Positions 1 through 5,727 of a stretch of DNA of 6,509 nt are shown here, in pieces. The stretch comes from Acidobacteriota bacterium (lineage in GTDB: Bacteria > Acidobacteriota > Blastocatellia > Pyrinomonadales > Pyrinomonadaceae). The first letter of the stretch is position 1. Every line of letters begins with the position of its first letter. Under the pieces are notes generated by a model. That model saw only the letters and a list, made by a program, of their open reading frames with translations. It was not told the origin of the DNA and ran no database searches. A program made the translations under genes and the position numbers. The stretch is taken from NCBI GenBank assembly GCA_013696385.1, contig JACCYR010000444.1:1-6509 (forward strand), in the 5' to 3' direction.

Positions 1-1
1 C

Positions 2-79
2 CTCACAAGTAATTTATACAATAACGCCGATAAAGTGAAATTAGATTTATCAGAGGCAAAAAGAGCGGAAGAAGAATAA
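2..79 (+). CDS. C-terminal end of an unidentified protein (5' end outside window)
   Basis: From base 2 the frame is open for 25 codons and stops at TAA 77-79. The visible residues are charged and lysine/glutamate rich, ending in EAKRAEEE, which suggests a helical tail; no family can be assigned from this much. Support for a real gene end is positional: the stop codon falls exactly in the loop of a perfect 16 bp terminator stem that begins inside the last coding codons. The gene would converge on the YARHG gene on the other strand. The frame could be open by chance over so short a stretch, so confidence is moderate. Confidence 0.5.
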   Translation, partial: LTSNLYNNADKVKLDLSEAKRAEEE

Positions 80-99
80 TTTGTTCTTCCGCTCTTTTT
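58..99. terminator. Bidirectional Rho-independent terminator
   Basis: A perfect 16 bp stem, AAAAAGAGCGGAAGAA (58-73) against its complement (84-99), with a 10-nt loop at 74-83. The 3' arm ends in five T, and the 5' arm starts with five A, so transcripts from either side end in a U run. It can serve both the + gene stopping at 79 and the - strand YARHG gene stopping at 145. The 5' arm overlaps coding sequence of the + gene, and that gene's stop codon is in the loop. Confidence 0.85.
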
Positions 100-110
100 G
101 TGTTTTTGAG

Positions 111-129
111 AGTTCCGACACGCGGAACT
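111..129. repeat. Small perfect hairpin between convergent genes
   Basis: AGTTCCG (111-117) pairs perfectly with CGGAACT (123-129) around a 5-nt loop. On the + strand it is followed by a T-rich run (129-143) broken by A and G, so it may act as a back-up terminator for + transcripts. On the - strand it lies 16 nt after the YARHG stop and has no U run. It shares the AGTTCC/GGAACT core with the larger repeat at 3604-3675, which may be coincidence. Confidence 0.4.
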
Positions 130-144
130 TTAGTTTTAGTTTTA

Positions 145-1287
145 TCAGCCTTCCTCTTCGGCAAATTTGCTGATTGCGCTTTGCTCAGTTTCGCGGATAA
201 TCGCCAGATTTTTCGATTCCGTTTCCGACAGCATTTCGTCTTTGAAATCGAGATTTGGCTGATACCAGCTTTGCGCTTCAAAGTATTTCTGCAAAGTCTG
301 GTCTTTGAAAACGCGCCCGCGCCGCGCGTAAATCTCGTTTCGCAAAACGCGCAAATCTTCGACAAACAAGCCGTCAACCATTTCCGCAGTTATCGGCTCA
401 AGCGCGATTTTTTCACGCAGCTTTATTTCGATTCCTTCAATAAATTTGACATTCTGTTCCTCGATTTTATTTAACTTAACTTTTGACTGGTCTTTGGCAG
501 GTTTATACCACTCGCGCCATTCAAAAACTTGTTGGAAACCGGGCGTAACAAACTTGCGCCCGCGCCGCGCCCAAAATTCGTTGCGAATCAAGCGCAAATC
601 GTTCATTGACAAACCTTTTAAGATTTCTTCGGTCAGCAAAACATTTTGAAATTTGTCCATATCGCCAACCGAAACCGCGACTTTGCGGTCTTCACCGCGT
701 TTGGCATTAAGTTTCTCCAAGTTTCCGCGCTCGATTTCGGTTAAAACGTCGGACGAGTAATTCGGATTAGGTTTATACCAATAGCGTTCTTCAAAATATT
801 TTTGCAGCCAAGGTTCGCTGTCAAAGCGTTTGCCGTGAATCGCTTCGACTTCAGCAATCATAATTCGCCATTGCGCCGCCGTTTCCGTATAAAGTTTTTC
901 GTCGGGAATTTTCCTTATTTGCCAATAGCGTAAATCGCCGGGTTCGACTGCATCGTGACTTGCGGCTTCGGCAAGGCGAATAACGTCAAGGTTTTCGCGC
1001 TCGGTTTTGGTCAAAACCGCGTTTGAAAAATTTTCCTTTGGTTTATACCAAGTTTGTTTTCCGAGATATTGCTGAATAATTTTCTCTTTAAAAATGCGTC
1101 CGCGCTTGCCAAAAACGATGCCGCGCAGAATTTGCAGTTGTTCGCCGTCGAGTTTGGCAATTTGGCTTCTTGTAATTTTCTGTTTGCCAAAATTAAACGT
1201 TTGCCATTTTTTCATCGCGTCCTGCGCGAAAATATTGGTGGAAAACGCTAACAGAAAAACCAAAGAAACTATCAGTCTTCTTTTCAT
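145..1287 (-). CDS. Exported protein with four YARHG repeats
   Basis: The 380-residue product starts with a signal peptide: MKRR, then a hydrophobic stretch to about residue 20, with likely cleavage near NIFA-QDA (21/22). The rest is four copies of a YARHG-type unit at about 51-104, 140-193, 231-284 and 312-365. Each has an L-R-x-L/I-R-N-E-like helix, a ARRGR or equivalent turn (GKRGR 60-64, AIHGKRF 149-155, ARRGR 240-244, ARRGR 321-325), an F/Y-x-x-x-x-WY(K/Q)P motif (WY at 80, 170, 260, 341) and a closing L-x-x-x-E-x-x-N-L helix. Unit 2 is the most diverged. The YARHG domain is a small extracellular domain of unknown function, so a periplasmic or surface location is inferred and no activity is claimed. 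The start is ATG 1287; GAGGAG lies 15 nt upstream, unusually far. It sits 41 bp after the osmC-like gene on the same strand and is probably co-transcribed with it. Confidence 0.85.
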   Translation of the reverse strand: MKRRLIVSLVFLLAFSTNIFAQDAMKKWQTFNFGKQKITRSQIAKLDGEQLQILRGIVFGKRGRIFKEKIIQQYLGKQTWYKPKENFSNAVLTKTERENLDVIRLAEAASHDAVEPGDLRYWQIRKIPDEKLYTETAAQWRIMIAEVEAIHGKRFDSEPWLQKYFEERYWYKPNPNYSSDVLTEIERGNLEKLNAKRGEDRKVAVSVGDMDKFQNVLLTEEILKGLSMNDLRLIRNEFWARRGRKFVTPGFQQVFEWREWYKPAKDQSKVKLNKIEEQNVKFIEGIEIKLREKIALEPITAEMVDGLFVEDLRVLRNEIYARRGRVFKDQTLQKYFEAQSWYQPNLDFKDEMLSETESKNLAIIRETEQSAISKFAEEEG

Positions 1288-1328
1288 TTTGGTTGTATGT
1301 TTCTCCTCAACATAGATTTCAATTGGTA

Positions 1329-1757
1329 TTATTTACCGACTTCGATAATCTCAAAAGATGTCGTAATTTCCGCCGTCGGACGAACCGTTGCAGCAACGCT
1401 GCAATATTTTGTGTCCGACAGTTCAACGGCTTGCGCGACGGCTTGTTTGGAAACGTTGCGTCCATATACGATATGGTGAATATGAAGTTTTATAAACGCC
1501 CGCGGATGCTCTTCACGCCGTTCACCCGTAATCTCAGCTTTGTAATCAGTTACGTCCTGGCGTTTCTTTTGCAGAATTGATACGACATCAACCGCTGTGC
1601 AAGCTGCCACTGAAACCAGAAGCATTTCGAGCGGCGACGGCGCGGATTTCCTATCGCCTTTTGTGTCAATAATTTGGGCGTGTCCGCTCGGCGTTGTGCC
1701 GATATAAAATTCGTCGCCGGCGTATTGAATTGTTGCTTTGTAATTGCTCTCTGACAT
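1329..1757 (-). CDS. OsmC family protein (YhfA-like subgroup)
   Basis: The product is a complete 142-residue OsmC/Ohr-fold protein. The family contains thiol-dependent peroxide-reducing proteins that work in the cytoplasm with two cysteines. Both expected cysteines are present: C53 in VSVAACTAVDVVSIL and C119 in KYCSVAATV, and the family glutamate is E44 in SPLEMLL. SPLEMLL, VDVVSILQKKRQDV, ERREEHPR and LSDTKYCSV closely match what I recall of E. coli YhfA rather than Ohr or OsmC proper, so peroxidase activity is plausible but the substrate is unknown. The start ATG 1757 has AGAGGA (1764-1769) at 6 nt spacing. It is the first gene of a likely two-gene transcript with the YARHG gene, and is divergent from the glycine-zipper gene. 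A small palindrome near its predicted transcription start may be an operator. Confidence 0.93.
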   Translation of the reverse strand: MSESNYKATIQYAGDEFYIGTTPSGHAQIIDTKGDRKSAPSPLEMLLVSVAACTAVDVVSILQKKRQDVTDYKAEITGERREEHPRAFIKLHIHHIVYGRNVSKQAVAQAVELSDTKYCSVAATVRPTAEITTSFEIIEVGK

Positions 1758-1780
1758 AAAAATTCCTCTTGTTTTGAACG

Positions 1781-1809
1781 AATCTAAAGAGTAGATTTGC
1801 AGAATTTTA
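1781..1809 (-). promoter_or_regulatory. Candidate -10 box and palindrome ahead of the osmC-like gene
   Basis: Read on the - strand, TAAAAT (1809-1804) is a -10-like hexamer; I see no convincing -35 at 16-18 bp. About seven bases downstream, where transcription would begin, is the palindrome AATCTA-N5-TAGATT (1781-1797), which ends 11 nt before the ribosome binding site. Its place would suit a repressor operator or a short 5' mRNA hairpin. Nothing in the window encodes the regulator. Confidence 0.3.
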
Positions 1810-1839
1810 ACACAAATTTTTTGAAAGCAGCACGATATT

Positions 1840-1874
1840 TTGCCGCTAATAACCTTTTGGCATAATAAGTGCTT
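1840..1874 (+). promoter_or_regulatory. Candidate promoter of the glycine-zipper gene (sigma-54-like or extended -10)
   Basis: Two readings overlap. The sigma-54 reading is TTGGCA (1857-1862) with GG at 1859-1860, exactly 10 nt, then GC at 1871-1872, the invariant GG-N10-GC spacing; the -12 part (GTGCTT) fits the TTGC consensus less well. It predicts a start near 1884. The sigma-70 reading is an extended -10, TGGCATAAT (1858-1866), with a poor TTGCCG -35 (1840-1845) at only 15 bp. Either gives a 5' leader of about 50-60 nt. It is not possible to choose from the sequence. Confidence 0.35.
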
Positions 1875-1921
1875 CTTAACCTATGGCAAACGTTATCTAG
1901 ACTTTGCGAAGTGATTTTGAG

Positions 1922-1927
1922 AAGGAG
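1922..1927 (+). promoter_or_regulatory. Ribosome binding site that fixes the start at 1935
   Basis: AAGGAG lies 7 nt before ATG 1935. The frame stays open upstream to a GTG at 1869, but that start has no Shine-Dalgarno sequence, overlaps the candidate promoter, and would put 22 extra residues (including RRRK) before the signal peptide. ATG 1935 is therefore preferred. Confidence 0.85.
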
Positions 1928-1934
1928 AAAAGTG

Positions 1935-3575
1935 ATGAATAGGTTTAAGAGTATATTTTCGATTTGTTTAATGATTGGTTTGATGATTTTCGGCATTGTC
2001 GCTCAAGCCGACGGGCAAGTTCGCCGTAATGAGCGCGAAGTGCGCGATATTTTGCGGAGTTTGAATTCAAAAGTTGACGATTTTCGTTACGGTTTAAACA
2101 ACGAGTTAAACCGCCGTTCAAAAAATCAAAAAGACGCGGATGACATTAAAAATTATCTAGACCGACTCGAAGACAGCATCGGTGAATTTCAAACTCAGTT
2201 TCAACGTCGGCAAGAAACGGCGGAATATGTTTCTGAGATTTTAAACCCGGCAAAAGGCGTTAACGACATCGTGATGCGTCAGCGTTTTAGCAGTAGACTG
2301 CAAAAAGATTGGCTTGCAACTCGTGCGCTGCTTGACCGTTTAGCCGCAAATTACAGTATCGGCTGGTCTTGGAACGATGGGAATTCTTATCCGAACGACA
2401 ACCGTTATCCAAATAATAACCGCACTCCAAATTATGAACGCTATCCGCCGGTATCTGAAAATAATTTAACGGGAACTTATCAACTTGACACTTCGCGGAG
2501 CGAAAACACGCGCGATGTTGCCGACCGCGCCATTAGAAATGGCAATGTGCGGAACAATCCTGACGCGCAACGCGATTTGGAAAATAAACTCCAAGCACCC
2601 GAACAAATTGCCGTTGACGTGCGCGGCGACCAAATAACTTTGGCTTCGTCAAACGCCAAGCAAATCACCTTTACGGCGGACGGGCGCGACCGCACCGAAA
2701 AACTCGACGACGGCAGAATGCTTCGCGTCCGCGCGACGCTTCGCGGGCAGGAATTGACGGTTTCAAGTCTCGGCGGCGATAACGATTATACGGTTGTTTT
2801 TGCTCTGATTGATAATGGCAACGCACTGCGCGTAACGCGCCAAATCACGGCTAATTATCTGCGCCAAACCGTTTTCGCTGAAAGCATTTATCGAAAAACC
2901 GATACAATTGTGCGGCTTAATGATTACGATAATTCCAACAACGACTATTCGAGCAATGACGGAACTTATTCAAGTAACGACCCGAATAACAACCGAAATA
3001 ATTATCCGAACAATTATCCGACCACGCGGACGGGACGCACAGGAACTTTTATCGTGCGGAACGGTGCGGTTTTGACCGGAACTTTGGAAAACGATATTGA
3101 CACAAAAGTTTCGCAAACGGGCGACCGTTTTCGGATGACGGTAACTGAGCCAAACGAATATCGCGGCGCGGTAATCGAAGGTTATCTTTCGGGTATTGAC
3201 CGTTCCGGCAAAGTTTCGGGACGCTCGCAAATCACATTTAATTTTGAACGAATTCGTTTGCCAAATGGTCGAAGTTACGATTTTTCGGGAATTCTGCAAA
3301 GCGTAACTAACGAAAAAGGCGAAGTCGTTAAAATTGACAATGAAGGCGTGGCGAAAGGTGATAGCCAAACCAAAGAAACCATCAAACGCGGCGGCATCGG
3401 CGCAGGTATCGGCGCAATTATCGGTGCCATCGCCGGCGGCGGAAAAGGCGCGGCAATTGGCGCAATTATCGGCGGCGGCGCAGGCGCAGGTTCGGTTATC
3501 GTGCAGGGCAAAGACGACCTCGAACTCAAAGCTGGTTCTATAATTACTGTGCAATCTTCTTCACCGATTCGATAA
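1935..3575 (+). CDS. Exported modular protein with C-terminal glycine zipper (YMGG-like)
   Basis: The 546-residue product has a signal peptide (MNRFKS, hydrophobic to about 22, likely cleavage VAQA-DG at 25/26). A charged, helical, possibly coiled-coil region follows (about 30-140), then an N/Y/P-rich linker (145-172). A beta-rich segment begins LTGTYQLDTSRSEN (178-191) and runs to about 322. A second N/Y/S/P-rich linker (329-366) leads to a conserved C-terminal module (369-546). That module contains a glycine zipper, GxxxG-type repeats at 486-520, then VQGKDDLELKAGS (523-535) and a short S/P tail. Glycine zippers of this kind are found in outer-membrane or envelope-associated proteins. I recall similar C-terminal modules in Acidobacteriota proteins of unknown function. 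Location in the periplasm or outer membrane is inferred. The gene is monocistronic by context, with its own promoter region and a terminator at 3701. Confidence 0.88.
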   Translation: MNRFKSIFSICLMIGLMIFGIVAQADGQVRRNEREVRDILRSLNSKVDDFRYGLNNELNRRSKNQKDADDIKNYLDRLEDSIGEFQTQFQRRQETAEYVSEILNPAKGVNDIVMRQRFSSRLQKDWLATRALLDRLAANYSIGWSWNDGNSYPNDNRYPNNNRTPNYERYPPVSENNLTGTYQLDTSRSENTRDVADRAIRNGNVRNNPDAQRDLENKLQAPEQIAVDVRGDQITLASSNAKQITFTADGRDRTEKLDDGRMLRVRATLRGQELTVSSLGGDNDYTVVFALIDNGNALRVTRQITANYLRQTVFAESIYRKTDTIVRLNDYDNSNNDYSSNDGTYSSNDPNNNRNNYPNNYPTTRTGRTGTFIVRNGAVLTGTLENDIDTKVSQTGDRFRMTVTEPNEYRGAVIEGYLSGIDRSGKVSGRSQITFNFERIRLPNGRSYDFSGILQSVTNEKGEVVKIDNEGVAKGDSQTKETIKRGGIGAGIGAIIGAIAGGGKGAAIGAIIGGGAGAGSVIVQGKDDLELKAGSIITVQSSSPIR

Positions 3576-3603
3576 TTTAAGTAATCGTTCAAAATTAAAT
3601 GTG

Positions 3604-3675
3604 AGCGTTTTGAGTTCCAACTTTAGTTGGCTCTTAATTTGCGAAAAGCCAGCTAAAGCTGGAACTCAAAACGCT
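3604..3675. repeat. REP-like pair of palindromes in inverted orientation
   Basis: Two 29-nt arms (3604-3632 and 3647-3675) are reverse complements at 27 of 29 positions, around a 14-nt spacer. Each arm also holds its own palindrome: CCAACTTTAGTTGG at 3617-3630 and CCAGCTAAAGCTGG at 3649-3662. The only two differences between the arms are the two bases of one pair in these inner palindromes, A3620-T3627 on the left and G3652-C3659 on the right, so each small hairpin is intact. This is the design of REP/BIME-type dispersed repeats. There is no T run after it, so it is not itself a standard terminator; it may stabilise the 3' end of the upstream mRNA. Confidence 0.7.
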
Positions 3676-3700
3676 TCTTAACATTAAATAGGTGAAAATA

Positions 3701-3732
3701 AACGAGTAGCGAAAAATCGCTGCTCGTTTTTT
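3701..3732 (+). terminator. Rho-independent terminator after the glycine-zipper gene
   Basis: AACGAGTAGCGA (3701-3712) pairs with TCGCTGCTCGTT (3717-3728) with one T-G wobble and an AAAA loop, followed by a T run (3727-3732) and further T-rich sequence. It lies 125 nt after the stop codon, behind the inverted repeat. The A-rich left flank could give weaker termination on the other strand. Confidence 0.85.
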
Positions 3733-3858
3733 ATTTTCGGATTTTGCTGATTGCTTATGATTTACAATCAAAATTTGTCTTTGTCTTGATTGATATTTCA
3801 AAAAAAAGTTGTTGAGTATTATAAAAAATTTTCCGCTTAAACAATTAAATTATTTGAG

Positions 3859-3906
3859 TTGTTTGTTGCCCGATGGCATTGTAAAATAGGGTCGAATCAT
3901 TATTCG
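3859..3906 (+). promoter_or_regulatory. Candidate promoter and palindrome ahead of the VanZ-like gene
   Basis: TTGTTT (3859-3864) and TAAAAT (3882-3887) are separated by 17 bp, a fair sigma-70 match, with start predicted near 3894. A palindrome CGAAT-N4-ATTCG (3893-3906) lies exactly there. If right, this excludes any coding start before about 3894 and favours GTG 3922. A+T-rich DNA gives such matches by chance. Confidence 0.35.
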
Positions 3907-3921
3907 GAAATAGTTTTATTT

Positions 3922-4398
3922 GTGAAAATTTCAAAAAATTCAGCAAACCGGCGCGGGCGATTTTTTCGTTACGCACCTTTAATTTTGTGGATTGGGTTGG
4001 TTCTATTGGCTTCGATGTCGCAAGCCTCAATGTCGAATACTTCCCGTTTTATTCGTCCGTTTTTGATTTTTCTTTTTCCCAACGCGCCTGAAGCAACTAT
4101 TGATATTTATCACCTCTACATTCGCAAATCCGCACATTTCATCGAATACGCGATATTGGCGTTCTGGGCTTGGCGGGCTTTTCGGAACTCAAGCAAAGAA
4201 TTTTTGCGGAAATACTGGTTTGCGGTTTCTTTTCTGACGGTTGTTTCGGTAGCTTCGATTGACGAATATAATCAAAGTCTTAATTTAACCAGAACCGGCT
4301 CAATTTATGATGTTTTATTGGATGTTTCGGGCGGTTTGGCAATGATTCTGCTTCTCTGGTTATTTACAAAAAAGCAATCGCCGTCAAATGGCTTTTAA
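3922..4398 (+). CDS. VanZ-like family membrane protein
   Basis: From GTG 3922 the product is 158 residues, usual for a small VanZ-like protein. Four hydrophobic segments fit membrane helices: about 17-34, 72-87, 98-113 and 128-148. The family signature is present: RKSAHFIEY (68-76) before helix 2, DEYNQ (114-118) after helix 3, and RTGSIYDVLLDVSG (124-137) leading into helix 4. VanZ is named after a teicoplanin-resistance accessory protein, but most members have no known function, so only an inner-membrane location is proposed. The start is uncertain: the frame is open to TTG 3859, but that region overlaps a promoter candidate and encodes a non-conserved extension. No strong ribosome binding site is visible; the nearest, GGAA at 3907-3910, is 11 nt from the GTG. 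No terminator follows it before the SPFH gene, 162 bp on. Confidence 0.85.
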   Translation: MKISKNSANRRGRFFRYAPLILWIGLVLLASMSQASMSNTSRFIRPFLIFLFPNAPEATIDIYHLYIRKSAHFIEYAILAFWAWRAFRNSSKEFLRKYWFAVSFLTVVSVASIDEYNQSLNLTRTGSIYDVLLDVSGGLAMILLLWLFTKKQSPSNGF

Positions 4399-4524
4399 CC
4401 GGCGGCAGTTTGAACTCAACACTCGTGAAAAAGTAAAAGACACAAAATTCAGACTGAAAAATAAACTTTTAATTATCATAAAAATCGCGTCAAAACTTCC
4501 ATTTCCCGCAACTTTATGAGATAT

Positions 4525-4541
4525 TTTATCGTTAAGATAAA
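4525..4541 (+). repeat. Short palindrome just before the SPFH gene's ribosome binding site
   Basis: TTTATC (4525-4530) and GATAAA (4536-4541) form a 6 bp A+T-rich inverted repeat ending 5 nt before AAGGAG (4547-4552), which is 8 nt from ATG 4561. It could be an operator or a weak leader hairpin. The remaining 4399-4524 shows no convincing promoter. Confidence 0.25.
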
Positions 4542-4560
4542 GCAATAAGGAGAAATAAAA

Positions 4561-5721
4561 ATGAGTATTTTCGACAAAGTTAAAGAAGCGGCACTAAATC
4601 AGTTTATCGAAGTTATTGAATGGCTCGACGACTCGAAAGATACGATACTTTATCGTTTTCCGGTTGCCGGACAAGAGATTAAAAACGACGCGCAGTTAAT
4701 TGTCCGCGAGTCGCAAGCGGCAGTTTTCGTTTTTGAAGGACAGGTCGCCGACGTTTTCGGTCCCGGTCGTTACACAATTGACGGCGGAAATACACCAATT
4801 CTGTCGAAGCTCGGCGCGTGGAAATACGGTTTTAACTCGCCGTTCAAAGCGGAAGTTTATTTCGTCAACACAAAACAGTTTACCGATATGAAATGGGGAA
4901 CTTCCAATCCGATTATGCTGCGCGACGCGGATTTCGGCATCGTCCGGCTTCGTGCTTTCGGCGCGTATTCGATGCGCGTTGCCGACCCGCGCGAATTTAT
5001 TAAAGAAGTGGCAGGAACAAATGCACATTTTCAAACCGAAGATATTGACACGCAGCTTAAACGCGCCATCGTAACGGAATTTTCCGATGCTATCGGCGAG
5101 TTGAAAATTCCCGCGCTTGACCTTGCCGCGCAATATAAAGAAATGGGCGAAGTAATTCGCGCTAAAATAAACGAAGATTTCCGAACTTACGGTTTAGAAG
5201 TTACAAAATTTTATATTGAAAACATTAGTTTGCCGCCCGAAGTCGAAGCAGCACTCGATAAACGCAGTTCGATGGGCGCGCTCGGCGACGCACAAAAATA
5301 TATGCAGTTTCAAGCGGCGGATGCTCTGCGCGATGCGGCGCAAAATGAAGGCGGCGGCGCAGGTTTAGGCGCAGGTTTAGGCGCGGGTTTTGCCGTCGGC
5401 GGGCAAATGGCAAACGCTTTCGGTCAAGGTCAGTCGGGCGGACAAAGCGGACAATCTTCGCAAACAAACACCGTTCCGTGTCCGAGTTGCGGCAAGCCGA
5501 ATGCGGCAGGCACAAAATTTTGCGGCGATTGCGGCGCGACAATAGAGGTCGGCAAAGTTCCCTGCGTTAAATGCGGCGCGGAACTCCGCGAAGGCGCAAA
5601 ATTCTGCTCCGAATGCGGCGCAAGTCAGGAAAAAGCAAAATGCTCCAACTGCCAAGCCGAACTCGCACCGGGCGCAAAATTCTGTCCCGAATGCGGCACC
5701 AAGACCGAAGCGGCAGAATAA
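4561..5721 (+). CDS. SPFH-domain protein with three C-terminal zinc ribbons (YdjI / virion-core-like family)
   Basis: The 386-residue product has an SPFH-type domain of the YdjI-like kind at about 25-230, with typical features: WLDDSKDTILYRFP (21-34), GPGRYTIDGGNTPIL (67-81), FNSPFKAEVYFVN (91-103), YSMRVADPREF (136-146) and ENISLPPEVEAALDKRSSM (220-238). A Gly/Ala-rich stretch (263-281) and a Q/S/G linker (288-303) follow. Three zinc ribbons close the protein: cysteines 307/310/321/324, 335/338/349/352 and 361/364/375/378, all CxxC-x10-CxxC, so each should hold one zinc. In Bacillus subtilis YdjI is linked to PspA-type membrane-stress proteins; SPFH proteins form membrane-associated oligomers. 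There is no N-terminal membrane helix, so peripheral membrane attachment is inferred. Strong AAGGAG at 8 nt supports the start. No PspA gene is in the window. Confidence 0.93.
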   Translation: MSIFDKVKEAALNQFIEVIEWLDDSKDTILYRFPVAGQEIKNDAQLIVRESQAAVFVFEGQVADVFGPGRYTIDGGNTPILSKLGAWKYGFNSPFKAEVYFVNTKQFTDMKWGTSNPIMLRDADFGIVRLRAFGAYSMRVADPREFIKEVAGTNAHFQTEDIDTQLKRAIVTEFSDAIGELKIPALDLAAQYKEMGEVIRAKINEDFRTYGLEVTKFYIENISLPPEVEAALDKRSSMGALGDAQKYMQFQAADALRDAAQNEGGGAGLGAGLGAGFAVGGQMANAFGQGQSGGQSGQSSQTNTVPCPSCGKPNAAGTKFCGDCGATIEVGKVPCVKCGAELREGAKFCSECGASQEKAKCSNCQAELAPGAKFCPECGTKTEAAE

Positions 5722-5727
5722 ACCGTT

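Larger units (their letters stand above)
3576..3921. other. 346 bp intergenic region, no gene
   Basis: It contains, in order, a paired inverted repeat (3604-3675), a terminator (3701-3732), an A+T-rich stretch with nothing recognisable (about 3740-3855), and a candidate promoter with a small palindrome ahead of the VanZ-like gene. No ORF here has a ribosome binding site or recognisable product. Confidence 0.7.

Noticed and set aside
3..377. A 124-codon - strand frame over the terminator and the YARHG 3' end
   Set aside because: It runs through a strong terminator and overlaps the YARHG coding region in another frame; its basic, low-complexity product matches no family I know.
1869..1934. Upstream GTG start giving a 568-residue form of the glycine-zipper protein
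   Set aside because: No ribosome binding site, overlap with the candidate promoter, and it would bury the signal peptide behind a charged extension; ATG 1935 has AAGGAG at 7 nt.
2090..2113. GGTTTAA...TTAAACC inverted repeat in the glycine-zipper gene
   Set aside because: A 7 bp match inside coding sequence with no regulatory context; expected by chance in a window of this size.
3391..3498. Repetitive GGCGCAATTATCGG-like DNA within the glycine-zipper gene
   Set aside because: The repetition is explained by the Gly/Ala/Ile codons of the zipper; it stays in frame and needs no separate DNA element.
2970..3554. A 194-codon open frame on the - strand inside the glycine-zipper gene
   Set aside because: It is antisense to a well-supported gene, its protein is rich in Cys/Asn/Ala with no recognisable fold, and it has no ribosome binding site. 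The open frame follows from the sense codon composition.
3922..5721. VanZ-like and SPFH genes as one membrane-stress operon
   Set aside because: They are co-directional, but 162 bp apart with no conserved pairing known to me, and the evidence for shared function is only general envelope association.
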